Assembly (NCBI GenBank): GCA_035048815.1
Contig: JAUCBN010000042.1
Location: 14,298,501-14,362,500, forward strand
Direction of reading: 5' to 3'
DNA from: Abelmoschus esculentus
Taxonomy: Eukaryota > Streptophyta > Magnoliopsida > Malvales > Malvaceae
DNA length: 64,000 bases
The notes beneath the pieces are model-generated. The model did no database searches, was not told the DNA's origin, and saw only the letters and a program-made list of their open reading frames with translations. Position numbers and translations under genes: made by a program. Of the stretch, positions 12,209 through 22,306 are shown piece by piece (position 1 is the first letter of the stretch; each line of letters begins with the position of its first letter).

Positions 12209-13495
12209 TCAAACTACTGGAGCTGATACTTGCCAGACCTTAACATCATAATCCAAACTCCCACTGCAAACCATACAAGAAATAGTTTCAGAACCACCGT
12301 CTTCAGTGTTCGGATTATTACATTCATCAACTGCCGCCTTCAAACATTTAACTGGCTTCGTGTGCCCTTCCAGAACAACTAAACAACAATGGCTTCTGTC
12401 GGTTACTCTCCTCCAAACCCTCACTGTTTTGTCAGCCGATCCGCTGAATACCAAATCCATCACAACGGCCAAGCACAATATCGCCTTGGTGTGACCTCTA
12501 AGTGCACCCAACAACACCATCCGCCACTCGCCGTCGTCTCCTCCTGAAGTACCGACGCTTTCTCTTTCCCAAACCAGAATCGATCGGTCGCATGCACCGG
12601 AATAAAGCACGGTCCCATCGTTACTTAGAGCCAAAGCATTGACAGACGATTTGTGTTTCTCCAGTGTTGAACTTAAGACTAGCGAATGCTTGTTTTTTCT
12701 CCCTGTAAGATTCTTTTTCCATACCTTAATTCTCTTGTCTGATGAGCCTGTATGAACAAAACCGTCTTTGGACAATACTATGGCGTTTATGGCATCGTCG
12801 TGCGCGTTTTGCACCGACTCCACACACTTGAAATCCGACGTCCGCCAGATTTTGAACGTCCGATCCCATGAGGCGGAATAAAGGAGAGAGCAATCTGTTG
12901 ATATCGCAAGAGCAGATACCGTATCGACATGATGTACCCACGTTCTTTTCTTATGACGCCGGACCTGCACGTAGTTCTTTTCCGATAAACATCTCAACAA
13001 CCGATCGTTCAACGTCGGGAGAGTGGCTAAACATTTATACTTGCGATTTACGTGGCTTTGAATTCTCCATACGCGGATTTTGTTATCATGATGAGCACTG
13101 AAAAGCTTATCCCCTAAAACCTCTAGGGACTTAACCGCACTGTTGCAAGTAGCCACAACGTTATCAGTCTCATCACCTTGCTCGGAACAATCCAGCTCCA
13201 GCCTCCATGCTCGTATCTCACCGTTTGACGAGCCACCGTAAAGGAACTTCCCGGCGAGAGCAAGGGTGAAGACATAGGACTGGTTCTTGAACGTGGCTAC
13301 GCACTTAGAGTTGATGGCTCGGGTGATCTTTTCATCATATCGGCGAGAAGTTGAAGCAAGCGACTGGACCGATGGTAGACTCGGTTGAGAAGAGATGGAC
13401 GAGACTGGCGACGGTTCTGAATGAAGAAGATGGTTGGAGCCACGTTGAGACTCGTCGTCTTTGGGGCAAGAAAATTGACATGGAAGAACCCCCAT
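12209..13495 (-). CDS. WD40 repeat protein, JINGUBANG-like
   Basis: This is an uninterrupted 428-residue reading frame. It forms a WD40 beta-propeller of about seven repeats; clear repeat ends are KIWRTSDF, KVWKKNL, LVWERES, RVWRRVT and the terminal VKVWQ. A Ser-rich N-terminus (HSEPSPVSSISSQPSLPS) precedes the first repeat. The start chosen is the ATG at 13495-13493 (MGVLPCQF); codons further upstream lack an ATG. The length, lack of introns and N-terminal layout fit plant JINGUBANG-type proteins, one member of which is known to restrain pollen germination. The role of this particular copy cannot be read from sequence. WD40 proteins generally act as protein-interaction scaffolds. The next gene, an aldo-keto reductase, starts 3 kb away on the other strand. 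Confidence 0.9.
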   Translation of the reverse strand: MGVLPCQFSCPKDDESQRGSNHLLHSEPSPVSSISSQPSLPSVQSLASTSRRYDEKITRAINSKCVATFKNQSYVFTLALAGKFLYGGSSNGEIRAWRLELDCSEQGDETDNVVATCNSAVKSLEVLGDKLFSAHHDNKIRVWRIQSHVNRKYKCLATLPTLNDRLLRCLSEKNYVQVRRHKKRTWVHHVDTVSALAISTDCSLLYSASWDRTFKIWRTSDFKCVESVQNAHDDAINAIVLSKDGFVHTGSSDKRIKVWKKNLTGRKNKHSLVLSSTLEKHKSSVNALALSNDGTVLYSGACDRSILVWERESVGTSGGDDGEWRMVLLGALRGHTKAILCLAVVMDLVFSGSADKTVRVWRRVTDRSHCCLVVLEGHTKPVKCLKAAVDECNNPNTEDGGSETISCMVCSGSLDYDVKVWQVSAPVV

Positions 13496-14062
13496 GATCA
13501 CCAACTCTGATCAAATTCAAACCAAAGAAACAGTGGTGGACAAGTTATATGGCTGGTTAGGTTTATGTCAACATCACCATGAATGTCTAGGCTTGTTAAA
13601 CGAAAACACAGCAGCAGCAAAGCAACTTGTAACCTTTTTTTGCACTGTTATTGAAGTGAAATCAAACCAGATGGTTTCAAAGTTTAAGTCTTTAGGAGCA
13701 GCTCACATGAACTGGCTTTCCATGGAAGGGACCAGAAATTAAGCTCATTGGGTTCCACCACCATTAAAATAACATTAAAGCATGCATTTAACTCATGTTT
13801 ATATGCGTATGTTTTAACCACCGCTGATGACATGAGATTTGCAGATGAGTTTTTAGTGATTGTTGTTTTCCCATGGAACTGGTTTTACGAGCTTGGTTGC
13901 TTGTTTGTTCCCATCTTGATGGGTCCGGTTGCACAATATCTTGCTGTCAGACAATCGTTGCCCTGAATCACGATCATCACAGTCGGTAATAATTAATTAT
14001 ATGTTTTGTTGTGTGTCTGTTTTAAAACAAGTGGGACTGGATTCACAGTCGTACACAATTTT

Positions 14063-14305
14063 GGTTAAAAATCATCGTAGTCTTTTTTATCTTTCTTTTC
14101 ATATTTTTTTTGAAAAAAATAAAAAAAATAATTTTTTAAATTTAACTCTGATTTTTTATATTTTAAATCTTAAACCCTACCCTTAAAAGTACACCATATT
14201 CCTAATTCTTTAAACCCTAACCACAACCCTAACCTTAAACCTTAACCTTAAATTTTAAACCTGGCATGAAATGAGACATGGAAAAAAAGTAGATGATTTT
14301 CACCC
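14063..14305 (-). repeat. MITE-like element, copy e
   Basis: This copy carries CCCTAAA-type motifs. The ends GGTTAAAAATCATCGTAG and AGTAGATGATTTTCACCC are imperfect inverted repeats of one another. Confidence 0.6.
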
Positions 14306-14383
14306 ACTATTTTTCAACATAAAAAATCTTTCGTTTTTCGGGAGCCAACCGCTACGGATTTGTTGGATTTGGAGGTGTTAATG

Positions 14384-14612
14384 AGTAAAAATCATATGCG
14401 TCTTTATAATACATCATTTTATTCCTCCTTTGAAAATTTTTCAAATATTGAATTTTAAACCTTAAGTCTTATTTTCTATATCTTAAATACTACACCCTAA
14501 AAAATACATCTTACCCCTAATTCTATAAACCCTAACCATAACCCTTAACCTTTAACCCTGAATCTTTAATTTAAAATGAAGACATAAAAAGGAGGTAAAC
14601 AATTTACGCCCG
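14384..14612 (-). repeat. MITE-like element, copy f
   Basis: This is a CCCTAAA-type copy with the left end GAGTAAAAATCATATGCG and the right end GAGGTAAACAATTTACGCCC. It lies about 80 bp from copy e in the same orientation. Confidence 0.6.
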
Positions 14613-15195
14613 GTATTAATGGCCGATTCCGTATATGTGTACACTTGTTCCGTATATACATATATAATTATCTTATTTGTTATTAAATCAAATATATTAT
14701 AATTAATTATAACTATTATATTTATATATTTTATTATTTGATTTATATTATTTTAAGAGCAAAACTTATTTTTTAAAATTTAAAATTTTATATAGTGTTT
14801 GTAACATGTTTAAAATTTGTATAACCCAGACTCTTTTCCATTTAAATACAACAACATTACTTTTTAAAAAAATATTAAAAATCATTTTTACTATTTATTT
14901 TTATTTGATTTTTTTATTGGTGAGCGTATTTAGATATTTTATTATATAATAATTTATGTTAAACAATAAATTATTTTAATATATTAAAAATTATCATTAG
15001 GAAATAGTAAAAATATCTACATGAATAAAATATATTATTTTCAAGGGTATTAAGACAAAAGGAAATATATTATACATAAGAATGTTATGGGATTATGGAA
15101 TGAAATTCTTATCGTCATTCTATCTAAAAAAGATTATCTTAAATTAAACGTCAAAGATATTATTCTTCTATTAATAATCTTTTTTGCGTATCGAT

Positions 15196-15728
15196 TAGGG
15201 GTGTTTAAAAAAATCTGATTCGATAAATTTGATTTGATTATTTATTGGTTTGATCCAAAAATTAGAATATTCGATATAATTTTTATTTTTGGATTGGATA
15301 TTCGATCCGATTTTAAATTTTCCGGATCAGATACGGATCATAATATTTCAAGTTTTGAATTATCCGAAAATCTAAAAATTTAAATTTTTATTAATATTAA
15401 TCTTGTTATATTCAACAATTTAGTGTTTGTCATATTCAAAATTTTAAAAAATTGATTTTTTTTATAAATATGAATCTTATTGTATTTAGTAATTTGTTAT
15501 GTATTATATTCGAAATTCCAAATTTTTCATAAATACAATCTTCAAATTCAAAAAATTAGTTTAATCAAATTATATTTTTGGATAATCGGATATCCGATTA
15601 TTCAATATCCAATTATGCAGATATCTATTTTTTCTGGATCGAATACGGATCACTATATCATTAATCCAAAAACTCGAATATTTAAAAAAAATCAAATCAA
15701 ATCCGATATCCAACAATAAACACCCTTA
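15196..15728. mobile_element. Non-autonomous hAT-like element (533 bp)
   Basis: The terminal inverted repeats are TAGGGGTGTTTA at the left and TAAACACCCTTA at the right. They are flanked by a diverged 8-bp duplication, GTATCGAT (15188-15195) and ATACCGAT (15729-15736), which match at six of eight bases with two transitions. TAGGGGTG-type ends plus 8-bp duplications are typical of hAT elements. The interior is AT-rich, partly foldback (TCAAATCAAATCCGATATCC against the left arm) and has no transposase. Its interior resembles the element at 46944-47442. Confidence 0.75.
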
Positions 15729-16464
15729 ATACCGATCACTCTCTCAAACTACAATCCACAAACCCAAAGTTAATTTTAAATTGATATTAGTTTATGATAT
15801 TAAATTATTTTTATCAAATTAAATAAAATTTAAGAATCCACTAATTAACCTATTATCTAAGAATACTTATATTGCTTTATCTTTCAAATGTCGGTATACA
15901 TATATAATATTTCGATTTAACAAAAATAAATAAATAAAATCTAAGTTTCAATTACATTTCAACCCAAATAAACTATGTAAAAGAGGTAAAAAGAAAATAA
16001 AAAAAGCCCAATAAATATTGGGCTTATGGTTTATTTCTGTAACTTGTTCTATTTATTTATTTTTATTACTCTTTTTGGTTTCAGAGTTTAATTCTAACTA
16101 ATCCAGATCGATTCGTATCGTACAATTAATTTTAATGAATGAATCTTTCAATAAAATTTTTACATATATAATATCTCGAATATAAAATTTATTTAAATAA
16201 ATAAAATTATTTATCATTTAGACCGACCGTCGTTAGTTATCTTGTTCAATTTATTAATGGCAGAAATAGTTGATAAAAGAAGAGGTAAAAGACAAGCAAC
16301 TGAAAAAGGTCGTTACTTTATTTATCCCCGGTTGGCAATTTCAATAATTTAAGTTCACGTGCCGCCTCCATCCCTGTCGTCTTCTTATTGTTCCCTACAC
16401 AGACAAAGATCCCAACTTCATTTGCTAAGTTGACGAAGAACAGAAGACGAACCCCATAAACCAG

Positions 16465-18701
16465 ATGGATACCAGTTTCAAGGCACCCCCTTTGAGTATT
16501 CCAGAATTCATTTTGAGTTCCGGTGGCAGGCCAATGCCGGTTTTGGGTTTCGGCACCGCCGCTTCTCCACCGGTGGAATCACAAGTTACTAAAGCCGCGG
16601 TTCTCCAAGCGATTGAACTCGGTTATCGACACTTTGATACGGCTTGTTTGTACGGAACAGAGCAGCCACTTGGTGAAGCAATCGAAGAAGCGGTCTCGGT
16701 TGGGTTAATTAAATCTAGAGAAGAACTCTTCATCACTTCCAAGCTCTGGTGCAGTGACGCCCATGGCGGACTTGTTCTTCCTGCCCTTCGCCGGAGCTTA
16801 CAGTAATAAACTAATAATACCCACCACTCCACCTCCCTAACATATGGTTTTCGTTAATCAAAACTGTTTGTTTTGTTTTGCAGAAACCTAAAGTTGGAGT
16901 ACCTTGATCTTTATCTCATTCACTGGCCAGTAAGCTCAAAGCCTGGGAATTACGAGTTCCCCATAAAACAAGAAGATTTCCTCGCAATGGATTTCCACGC
17001 GGTGTGGAAAGCCATGGAAGATTGCCAAAAGCTTGGCCTAACAAAATCCATTGGTGTCAGCAATTTTTCCTGCAAAAAATTGGCTGACATTCTTGCCTTT
17101 GCTGAGATCCCTCCTGCTGTTAACCAGGTAAAATTTTCTTTCTCGAACCCACAGAGAAAATATTTATAAATATTTCCTTGATCATGGGATGATGATGAAA
17201 GATTGAAAGATCCCCAACAGAAAACTACTGATGTTTTTTGTCAGGTGGAGTTAAACCCCTTGTGGCAACAGAAGAAGCTGATAGAGTTCTGCAAGGCCAA
17301 TGGTATCCTCTTGACTGCATATGCTCCACTGGGAGCCCAAGGCACCATTTGGGGAAGCAATAAGGTTATGGAGTGTGAAATCCTCAAGGAAATTGCAAAA
17401 GAAAAAGGGAAGACAGTTGCTCAGGTTCTTTTTAAGCTTACCAAATCTCATATAGTTTTTAAACTTCAGTTTTAATCATACTTATTAACTAAATTTATAT
17501 TTTTTTTTGTTAACCACTCAATTAATTTTAGATTCAATAAGTTAATATTTAATGATTTTTTTAAATTTTAATTATTGATTAATTTGATTTAAAATTGATT
17601 AATTAACTGAATTAACCTAGATTTATATATATACTATTTTTAATTATTAAACTTTTAAAAAAATAAAGCGATCATTATTTTATATAATATGAGATGATTA
17701 TTAAACTTTATTAAATTATCCAAAATATCATTAAATTTATTGAATTATTAAAAAAACAATCATTAAATTTTATAGTATATATCACTAATTTATATCGTGC
17801 AATGAATCAATGATCATTCCGTAAAAGTTCGATAAATTTAATGGTTATTTTATAAATTTTAAAAATTTAATAACTAAAATATCATTTAAAATAGTTTAGC
17901 GATCGTTTTAACAATTTACCCAAAACTTGATAAAAAAAATGGGTAATTAAAAAACGAACCGAATTAACTAAACCTTTTTAGGATCAGTTTATTTGTTTTG
18001 AAAAAAAAAACAATTTAATTAATGGATAATATAAAAAATTAGTTAATAATTTTTGGTAGTTTGATTTTGTAGTTAATCGAAATGATCGATTGAACACCTC
18101 TACCCACGTAAAACTAAATTACTTAAATACGTTCGGATTACCAGAAAAGTCAAATGGTCAACAAGTCAGGTTTTACTACAATTACTTGAAATGCGTTTGG
18201 ATAACATTCTTTTTCGATTGGGCATGGCTTCGACTATTCCTCAAGTCCGCCAATTAGTTAACCATAGACATATTTTAGTTAATGGGCGTACAGTAGATAT
18301 ACTAAGTTATCGTTGCAAACCCCAAGATACTATTTCAACGAGGGATGAACAAAAATCTAGAACTCTGATCCAAAATTATCTTGATTCATCCACCCAACTG
18401 AAATCCATTTCTTTTTCCTTTGTTTCATTTTTGTCTACAACCAAATATAAATTCTTTTTTTTGTGTTTCAACCCAGATTTGTTTGCGTTGGTGTTTTGAT
18501 CAAGGAATCAGCGTGTTGGTGAAGAGTTTCCACCCGGAGAGGATGAAAAGCAACCTTCAGATATTCAACTGGTCGTTCAGACCAGAAGAGATGGAAAAGA
18601 TGAAGAACATACCACAAAACAGACTCTGCAGGGGACAAGATTATATCTCAAAAGATGGGCCTTTTAAGACAATACAGGAACTGTGGGATGGAGAAATTTG
18701 A
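16465..18701 (+). CDS. NADPH-dependent aldo-keto reductase (AKR4 type), four exons
   Basis: Exons 16465-16802, 16884-17127, 17245-17424 and 18477-18701 join at GT-AG sites into 987 nt (328 residues), the normal AKR length. The protein is a TIM-barrel, NADPH-dependent carbonyl reductase. The catalytic tetrad is intact: Asp58 and Tyr63 in HFDTACLYGTE, Lys93 in ITSKLW, His126 in LIHWPV. The cofactor-side motif VLVKSF lies in exon 4. Closest known relatives by motif are plant AKR4 enzymes (codeinone reductase-like, galacturonate reductase-like, deoxymugineate synthase-like); the substrate cannot be told from sequence. The start is the first ATG in frame. Intron 3 is long (1052 bp) and AT-rich and carries a plastid rps4 fragment ending about 75 bp before exon 4. 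The branch-point and acceptor region after the insert looks normal (TTTCAACCCAG). Confidence 0.92.
18147..18402 (+). pseudogene. rps4: Nuclear insert of plastid DNA: fragment of rps4
   Basis: The translation MRLDNILFRLGMASTIPQ... LVNHRHILVNG...SYRCKP is the middle of plastid ribosomal protein S4 (S4 RNA-binding domain). Plastid-like sequence continues just upstream of the Met codon (GTCAGGTTTTACTACAATTA), so the fragment is internal to the gene and the Met is not a real start. The ends of the similarity are approximate. Several differences from the usual plastid protein (for instance CKPQDT where CKPRDT is usual) fit C-to-T/G-to-A decay after transfer. It lies wholly within intron 3 of the aldo-keto reductase gene, in the same direction, and is out of frame with exon 4. 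It cannot make S4. Confidence 0.9.
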
Positions 18702-18966
18702 TCTCATGTAAGAGAAAATACTAAAAAAGATATTAATTTAAATAAATTTATTTATCGAACTATGAGTATTCGTTTTAGTTTTTATATTTTAAATTAATTT
18801 AAATTTTAATATTTTATTTTAAATTAAAATGACCTCTTCACAATTAAAAGTTGTTAATCAACTAACGATAAACAATTTAAAATGCTTTGATATTATAACG
18901 CGTCAAAGAAAAAATATTTTATATTTTATGTAAAATTTATAAAACAACATTGATTTTTTTATCATT

Positions 18967-19684
18967 TAGGGATGCTTATTGATTTGAGCAACACTTGGTT
19001 AATGTTCGCTTTAAGTAGACTTGACTTATAATCTTAATTAATCAAATTAAAAAAGACTCAATTCATTAAGTTTGTAAATAACTCGTTATTTTTTTAAATA
19101 AAATCTTCTCTATTTTTTTGTTACCTTAAAAAATGGTTTCAAATTTCCAAAAAATTATAATTTCCAATAATTAAAAAATAATTTATATTAATAAACATTA
19201 TATTATAATAATAAGTGTTTAAGTTTTTTTATTACTTTATGTATAATGTAGAAAATGAAAAAAAAAAACCTCCCAATTCTATTTTTAATAAAAAATCGAA
19301 AAATAAAACCTAACATTTATAAGGTATTTTTATTTTGTTATTCATCAAAGATTATTAAAAAATAAAAAAAATTATACTTAAACATCAATTTCATCTCTAA
19401 CTCGTACATATCAGGTTCATTTACTTATTTATTAAAACATCATATATCTTTTTTTTTTGAATTTTTATGTTTATACTAAACTCTAATAGTATCACTAGAT
19501 TTTACCTATATTTAAAAAAAAAATAAGATAAATATTTTGGTGTATTTAACGAGCAACAGTTTTTTTTAATAAAAACGAGTCGAAGAAAATTTTAACCAAC
19601 AACAAGTTGGACAATACTATTTTTTAATAGGTATGAGTTAAGCACTATTCAATTTACGATCAATTTACTCGATAAACACCCTTA
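18967..19684. mobile_element. Probable non-autonomous hAT-like element (718 bp)
   Basis: The left end TAGGGATGCTTAT and the right end ATAAACACCCTTA are inverted repeats with a few mismatches. The flanks TTATCATT (18959-18966) and ATGTCATT (19685-19692) match at six of eight bases, as for a decayed 8-bp duplication. The interior is AT-rich with no coding capacity. Confidence 0.55.
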
Positions 19685-21107
19685 ATGTCATTAAGTAAAA
19701 TCAACATATTTGTCAATATAATATAATTATCATAGTGTATACTATCACATATAATATTTGTCATGTCATTTCTATTTATTTATGGTTAGTTGACTAACAG
19801 TTTTTATCTGTAGATGGGGTATTTAATTTTAACTCAAAATAGAATATTTAAAATTAAATTAATTAAAAATATTTAAAAAATAATTACTCGGTTTTATTTT
19901 TTTTTATTATGTTTCAATTTTACTTAGCTCGAATCTACTCGCTATATTGAGAAATTACTGACCTCGACCCAACGGAAACTCATTAAGATTTCAGACCACA
20001 AAATGAGCCGAAGTCGTTGACTGTTGTTGGTCATCTACGTGTGAAACAAGTAGCAAATCTGGGATGTTCAGTTCAGACATAATTATATCGTATTGGTCCA
20101 TGAATTCCAATTTTATATCGTATAAAATATATATTTATGTATTGATCCACTAATTCGAAACACCTAAAATACAAGTAAAATTATATTTTAAATAATTATT
20201 TTTTTATTTTAAATAATTATATTAATATTTAAAATATTGATCTTATTATAGGTGACAAACGTGTAATTTAAATAAGGTTTTGGTTCAGTTCATTTTACTT
20301 TGGGTGAAACTCAATTTTGATTATATTTAATTTTGTTTTAATTTGATCAGATATAGAATGGTTTAGTTTTAATTCAAATCTATAGTGATTAGAGTTGGGT
20401 ATCGAGCCGGATCGAATCATATCAATTTGGTTACTTTTCAGTTCGAATGATTTTAATTTAAGTATTTTTCGATCGATTTATTTTTGATCATAAAAAGATC
20501 GGTTCAATTTGGATATTTAATTTATTTCGAATTTAAATCAAATTCAAATATCATATTTGAATCGATATCAAATCTCAAAATTAATAAAATTAATTCGGAT
20601 CCATATTTAAAATTAATTTCTCATCTCTAGATCTCATTTAAAATTTTAATCTATTTTCTTATTAAACATTCGTGTTATTGCCTATTGGTACCACTACCCA
20701 TAGTATAAGTTTGAAAATGTTCCTTAAACGAGGGTATGTGGGGAATTTCAGTGTGGAAACTGCACATGAAAAAGATGGGAAAAATTCTTTAAAATAATAT
20801 ATAGATCGTAAATAATCTCATCGTACTAGAAATGGATTACATTTTCCAGATCCGTACATGGATCATCTATGTAGATTGAGTTTTATTCTTATAATGACGG
20901 ATTCTTAGTATAAGTATACAAGTATATCAAATTGTAATTAATTAATTATAATTAGGACTAAAGAGAAACGTATCGATTCTAATTGAAACTAAAATTAAAA
21001 AATCTTAAAAATCGTTTTTTCTAAATAACTCAAATGCGAATAATTTTAAGGATGAACATATAACAGACACTGTTAAACACCATTAATACTGAACATTATT
21101 AAATATT

Positions 21108-21239
21108 ATTAAATTAATTAATAAAAATTAAAAATTTTAAACATTTAACATATGATTAATAATATATTAAATTTATCATTCTTTTATAAAATTATATATT
21201 AAATTTTTAAAATTTTTAATTTTTATTAATTAATTTAAT
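21108..21239. repeat. Perfect 32-bp inverted repeat with a 68-bp loop
   Basis: The arm at 21108-21139 (begins ATTAAATTAATTAATAAAAA) is the exact reverse complement of 21208-21239. The arms are pure A+T except for none of the 32 bases being G or C. It could be the core of a small foldback element. Confidence 0.7.
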
Positions 21240-22306
21240 AATGATAAATGATTTTTGACATTTTTCGTGGAATTTTCCTAATTATAGATATTGACGTTTG
21301 TCCTTGGTCGGGAGAAAAAGGGCGAAGAGCGCGTAAGGAGTCGGTTGCTTCTGCCAACCACTACCGTTAAATGAAGATAAAGTCAAAGTAGATTAGACTT
21401 AGTACTATAAAACTTGGTGAGACACTGCCCCTTTCTATTGTATTCTTATTATTTTAAAAAATAAAATAAAATAAAAAGAACCCCAATAATAAATTATTTG
21501 ATTTAACAATAAATTATAAAAAATAAAATCAATTAAATAATTTAATAATGAAGTCTTTAACTTCTTAATTAAGTGACTAAAATAAAATAAGTATAATAAT
21601 TAATGATCACCCAGATAATTTACCCTAATTTTACTCGTTCTAAGTTTTTATTATTCACTGATTCCTCTGTTCTGGAAGGGTAAACACCTATCTCTCTAAA
21701 TAATCTGGGTTACTATTTTTTTTTTCAATGTTCGAATTTCCAATTTGTTAAAGGATTGAAGTAATCATCCAATGATTAGTAATTTATTTTAATATTTGAT
21801 CGAATCAAGATAAATTTTTAAGCTTTTATAAAATTTTATTTATAATTATTTATTATATTATATTATAACTTAATTATAATTTAAATATTTTTTAATCATG
21901 TAAGATATGTATATAAATGTTTTCTTATTTTTTATATATAATAATATTTTTTTATACTTTTATATTTTAGAATTTTTATTTACTAAATATAACCTCTAAT
22001 TAATAAAAAAATTGAGTCATTCAAATTTTATTTTATTTTTTAATTAAATAAATTTATAAAATTTTAAATCAAATTAAAATAAATCAAATATTTTTATATG
22101 GAATCGAATTAATTTTTATTCATCCAGAAACCGAGACATACCGAGTAATTACTCATTTGAAAATGTCAACGCCTACTTCAATTCCAAAAGCTTCCCCACC
22201 ATGGAAAACCAGACAAATATACACAAAACTTTCATTCCCCCAGCATGAACATAAATCAAAACATTTATTCTTTTCAGATTCTTTGCTCCTCAATCCAACA
22301 TCTTTC

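Larger units (their letters stand above)
13496..16464. other. Intergenic DNA with small transposons
   Basis: No gene is recognised. It contains repeat copies e and f (14063-14305, 14384-14612) and a hAT-like element (15196-15728). The two divergent genes at its ends presumably have their promoters here; I could not place core promoter elements with confidence. Confidence 0.55.
18702..22306. other. Intergenic DNA, AT-rich, with one hAT-like element and a perfect inverted repeat
   Basis: No gene is recognised in 3.6 kb. It contains the candidate element at 18967-19684 and the 32-bp inverted repeat at 21108-21239, and otherwise AT-rich sequence with short homopolymer runs. Confidence 0.6.

Noticed and set aside
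9901..14612. Interstitial telomere repeats
   Set aside because: The TTTAGGG/CCCTAAA motifs are not in tandem arrays; they recur at the same places within a shared element of 210-290 bp.
18191..18499. Reading frame that looks like a complete small ribosomal S4 protein
   Set aside because: It is an internal fragment of plastid rps4 inside an intron; the upstream plastid coding sequence continues before the Met, and the C-terminal codons are intron sequence.
20390..20640. Possible hAT-like element with TAGAGTTGGG / CATCTCTA ends
   Set aside because: The termini match poorly and the flanking 8-mers (ATAGTGAT and GATCTCAT) do not agree.
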